Translations under genes and position numbers: made by a program
The notes under the pieces: model-generated
Seen by the model: the letters and a program-made list of their open reading frames with translations, nothing else
Told to the model about the DNA's origin: nothing
The model's database searches: none
Shown: positions 62,691 to 64,000 of the stretch, piece by piece
Layout of the letters: each line of letters starts with the position of its first letter
Position numbering within the stretch: position 1 is the stretch's first letter
Assembly (NCBI GenBank): GCA_965112735.1
Contig: OZ218959.1
Coordinates: 806,001 to 870,000, forward strand
DNA: 64,000 nucleotides
Origin: Phaeosaccion multiseriatum
Taxonomy: Eukaryota > Ochrophyta, other classes
Direction: 5' to 3'

Positions 62691-64000
62691 TAGCGCGTGG
62701 CGCACCGGCTCACGGACCTCGAGAGATGGATAAAAAAAAAGTGCAGGAGGGAGTGGAAGGAGTCGACCCCATGGCAAGCCCCGCCCTCTTGGCCGAGGGT
62801 GCTTGGGCGTGGCTCGAAGAGGGCCCCTTCGCAGCGAACAGATTGGACGAGGCGACCCCCGCCAGTGTTACGCAGTGGGCAAATTACGGCAGCACCGAGC
62901 CGGAAAAGGAGGGTAGTAGCACTGCTGAAGCCGAAGCTGTCCCGGTTTCCCGGAGCAGGAGCTTGACCGTGGAGTCGTGTGTGGACGGCTCAGCCTCGTG
63001 GTTTCCGCTAAGCGTGCTGGTCCCGCTGGGCCTTGGCAACGCTGCTGACGCGGTGGAGGTACTGAGGTACTTCGTAGTACATTACTTTCCGCTGCCTCGT
63101 GCACATACCATTGTAGACACCTGTACTCATGGCCACCTTAGGACTCAGTATCCTTTAATCTTGAGTACGTATGTTCCTTTCTCCTCTTCGTCCATTCCCC
63201 CGCAGCGTCGGTTACGTGCTGCCCCTGTGGCATGATCCCCTCACAGGGGCGCTCCTCTCGTCGCTGGACAAGGAGCTCGTCACGAGGTGAGAGTGAGAGC
63301 TGCACAGTGGGGGCCGAACGAGGCGGTGAACAAAGCCCCACATGTGCCCTTCCTCACCCCCCACCCTGCCCATGCCCCATGTATTGCCCCAGCTCCGTTT
63401 TTCTGGGCATGCTTTGCGGCGGCTTGGCGTCGGGCCTTTGGGCGGACGTGATCGGCCGGCGTCGTGTTCTGCTGCTCTCCCTCGCCGTCAATTCCGTGTT
63501 CGGGGCCCTCTCAGCGCTGGCGACGTCGGTTCCGGAGTTGGTGATATGCAGAGCCATTGCCGGAATAGGAGTCGGCGGGAGCATTCCAAGTGCGTTCATG
63601 GCTTGCATGCCCATTGGGGTATTATATGTTGTGCTTGCCTCGGCCTGTACACACACGCGCGCCTAAGTGCGGAAAAGTAATGGTTGTATCTTGCTTTGTT
63701 GTGCCTGCTCGGGCATGGGCAGGTGTGTTCACTCTGGGGACGGAGCTGTTCCCCACCTCTGTGCGAGGCAAATTGCTCACCGGGATAGCCAGCTTTTGGA
63801 TGGTGGGTGCTCTCTACGCCGCGGGTAAGATACGAGACTGAGCTACTGGAGGGGGGAGGGGAGAAGACGGTGTACCGTCTTTTGGATTTGTCTGTCTCCC
63901 GCTGCTCAGCCGCTCGCTCAATCCCTTCTACGGCTGCGACAACGTCTCGTCTCTGTCGCTGCTGCTCCCACCCCCCTAAACCTGTGATCGCGCTTGTGGA
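62691..64000 (+). CDS. MFS transporter, SV2/sugar-transporter-like (3' end outside window)
   Basis: Exons about 62691-63066, 63206-63286, 63393-63589, 63723-63824, then an unresolved exon near 63908 up to the window end. Splicing restores family text at each join: DAVEVL+SVGYVLP, LVTR/S+SVFLGMLCGG, GGSIPS+VFTLGTELFP. Landmarks: GLGNAADAVEVL in TM1, the G-X3-D-X2-G-R-R-R loop (GLWADVIGRRRVLL) between TM2 and TM3, CRAIAGIGVGGSIPS in TM4 and TELFPTSVRGKL after it. Substrate unknown (sugar, organic ion or phosphate are all possible). If not spliced to the presequence exon, translation could start at ATG 62726 (MDKKKVQE). Only about the N-terminal third is in the window. Confidence 0.8.

Overview
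The window is nuclear DNA of a eukaryote. It has spliced GT-AG genes, chromodomain-bearing Ty3/gypsy LTR retrotransposons, a TTAGGG-type telomeric repeat tract and very long simple-sequence arrays. A presequence at 62079 (hydrophobic core followed by VAA-FAP) resembles the bipartite plastid-targeting signals of algae with a secondary red plastid. A photosynthetic stramenopile or similar alga is therefore the best guess. The genus cannot be read from the sequence.

Layout. (1) 1-10847: 3' part of a gypsy element whose pol carries a complete DEDDy 3'-5' exonuclease between RNase H and integrase. It is inserted into an older, inverted gag-bearing LTR element (10848-11778). (2) 11779-14221: gene-poor spacer with short repeats and a 194-bp tandem repeat. 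(3) 14222-15554: a second, direct-orientation copy of the gag element. (4) 15555-15802: a relic LTR. (5) 15868-19962: a gypsy element with identical LTRs that has lost RT, most of RNase H and the front of integrase. (6) 20158-27162: an intact-looking gypsy element with identical LTRs and one 2056-aa gag-pol ORF, containing an in-frame 810-bp tandem duplication of its RNase H region; it sits inside a GGA array. (7) 27163-39643: 12.5 kb of GGA-derived all-purine repeat with higher-order blocks. (8) 39644-39743: a 100-N gap. (9) 39744-44592: 4.85 kb of almost pure (CTGGC)n. (10) 44657-44761: an interstitial CCCTAA tract. (11) 44763-46858: a 175-bp satellite. (12) 46861-47310: 150 perfect GGA units. 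(13) 47753-64000: a compact run of host genes: XPF/ERCC4 (minus, 14 exons), a PhyH-type dioxygenase (plus, 8 exons), eIF2B beta (minus, 7 exons) and an MFS transporter (plus, cut by the window end).

The two most notable observations are the exonuclease domain inside the LTR-retrotransposon polyprotein, with all five catalytic residues, and the perfect 12-14 bp palindromes placed exactly where a tRNA primer-binding site is expected, directly after the 5' LTR, in three unrelated LTR families. The left (repeat) and right (gene) halves are joined only through a gap and an inward-lying telomeric tract whose orientation fits a chromosome end. The join may be artificial.

Exon boundaries were derived by hand from GT-AG sites, reading phase and family similarity. 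They are internally phase-consistent (XPF 1585 aa; PhyH 491 aa; eIF2B beta about 428 aa) but not confirmed by transcripts. No tRNA, rRNA or CRISPR was seen.
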